Shown here: positions 4,863 to 5,058 of the stretch, piece after piece
Layout of the letters: the number at the start of each line of letters is the position of its first letter
Position numbering within the stretch: position 1 is the first letter of the stretch
Assembly (NCBI GenBank): GCA_031282985.1
Contig: JAITCR010000113.1
Span: 1-5,058, forward strand
Source: Nitrososphaerota archaeon
GTDB taxonomy: Archaea > Thermoproteota > Bathyarchaeia > Bathyarchaeales > Bathycorpusculaceae
Reading direction: 5' to 3'
Length of the DNA stretch: 5,058 bases
Program-made: the position numbers and the translations under genes
Notes under the pieces: generated by a model
The model's input: only the letters and a program-made list of their open reading frames with translations
Database searches by the model: none
Told to the model about the DNA's origin: nothing

Positions 4863-4870
4863 CTTTTTAA
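4863..4870 (-). promoter_or_regulatory. Candidate TATA box of the tRNA endonuclease gene
   Basis: The reverse strand reads TTAAAAAG here. A transcription start about 26 bp downstream, near 4841, would give a leader of about 15 nt that just includes the GTTGATC ribosome-site candidate (4831-4837). Spacing is sensible, but the box is a weak match in AT-rich DNA. Confidence 0.35.
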
Positions 4871-4957
4871 CATTATGCTTCATCATTCGAAGTCTAATAA
4901 TAGCAATACTATGAAACTGTACATATCATTTTTTTCTTTACTAGACTTCTTGCATAA

Positions 4958-5058
4958 CTAGGTCTCTTGTTCGTAGTTACAGATGCCGGCAATAAGCTTG
5001 AATCGCAGCCCAAAGCGTTTGCACCTATTACGATAACGATCCGACACAATCCTAAACC
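4958..5058 (-). pseudogene. IS5-type transposase, C-terminal end (partial, enters from the right edge)
   Basis: On the reverse strand the frame starting at 5056 reads FRIVSDRYRNRCKRFGLRF, then KLIAGICNYEQET and TAG (4958-4960): 32 codons with the rest outside the window. The pattern [ND]-[KR]-YRNRRKRF-x-LRF-NLI-A-x-I-x-N is the closing helix region I associate with archaeal IS5-family DDE transposases, located just after the catalytic Glu region. Cys replaces an Arg usual in that pattern. Whether the full gene is intact cannot be judged, so 'partial' is the safe reading. The sequence ACTTCTTGCATAAC (4945-4958) touching the stop codon is a candidate terminal inverted repeat, with CTAG (4941-4944) as a possible target duplication. 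No partner end is visible. Confidence 0.7.

Noticed and set aside
4826..4957. Possible small gene or tRNA in the ~130 bp between the endonuclease gene and the right-hand transposase.
   Set aside because: Only very short frames (e.g. 17 codons on the reverse strand) occur, and no cloverleaf or TTCGANNC-type arm in context is visible.
4933..5058. A second reverse-strand frame open from the right edge for more than 40 codons.
   Set aside because: It overlaps the transposase-like frame, its product shows no motif, and the overlapping DRYRNRCKRF frame has clear transposase character.

Overview
The window looks like chromosomal DNA of a low-GC archaeon of the TACK group, possibly Bathyarchaeia-like. 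The best evidence is a single-OB-fold SSB with an RGG tail that closely resembles Sulfolobus SSB, and a two-domain-size tRNA-intron endonuclease subunit. AT-rich TATA-like boxes and U-rich, weak-hairpin transcription ends agree with this. The placement is inferred from protein resemblance; no marker gene or rRNA is present.

Left part (1-942) is mobile-element wreckage. It opens inside a 15-bp tandem array read in frame as VKDRL, which runs into the C-terminal half of an IS1634/IS4-type DDE transposase on the + strand. A single-base frameshift near 382 breaks that gene. Its end abuts the first ~50 codons of an IS110-family transposase on the - strand (600-779), a gene too short to stand out as an open frame. 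The 5' leader of this IS110 gene (about 780-913) folds into several hairpins enclosed by a 10-bp long-range stem, making it a candidate bridge (seek) RNA.

Middle part (943-4825) holds four intact genes with cellular roles. They are a membrane-anchored glutaminyl-peptide cyclotransferase (-), then, divergent from it, the SSB gene (+), followed by a strong U-tract terminator and a ~340-bp G/T-rich non-coding stretch. Next come a malic enzyme (+) and a convergent tRNA-splicing endonuclease subunit (-) in which the usual catalytic histidine appears to be replaced by serine. They do not form one operon; each has its own promoter-like region.

Right edge (4826-5058) is a ~130-bp non-coding leader for the endonuclease gene and then the last 32 codons of another transposase (IS5-type by resemblance) on the - strand, entering from outside the window. 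The housekeeping block is therefore bracketed by insertion-sequence debris on both sides. I see no defence island, CRISPR array, tRNA or rRNA. The most interesting items are the putative IS110 bridge RNA, the in-frame minisatellite, the nested-IS junction, the His-less endonuclease subunit, and abrupt base-skew switches inside genes.
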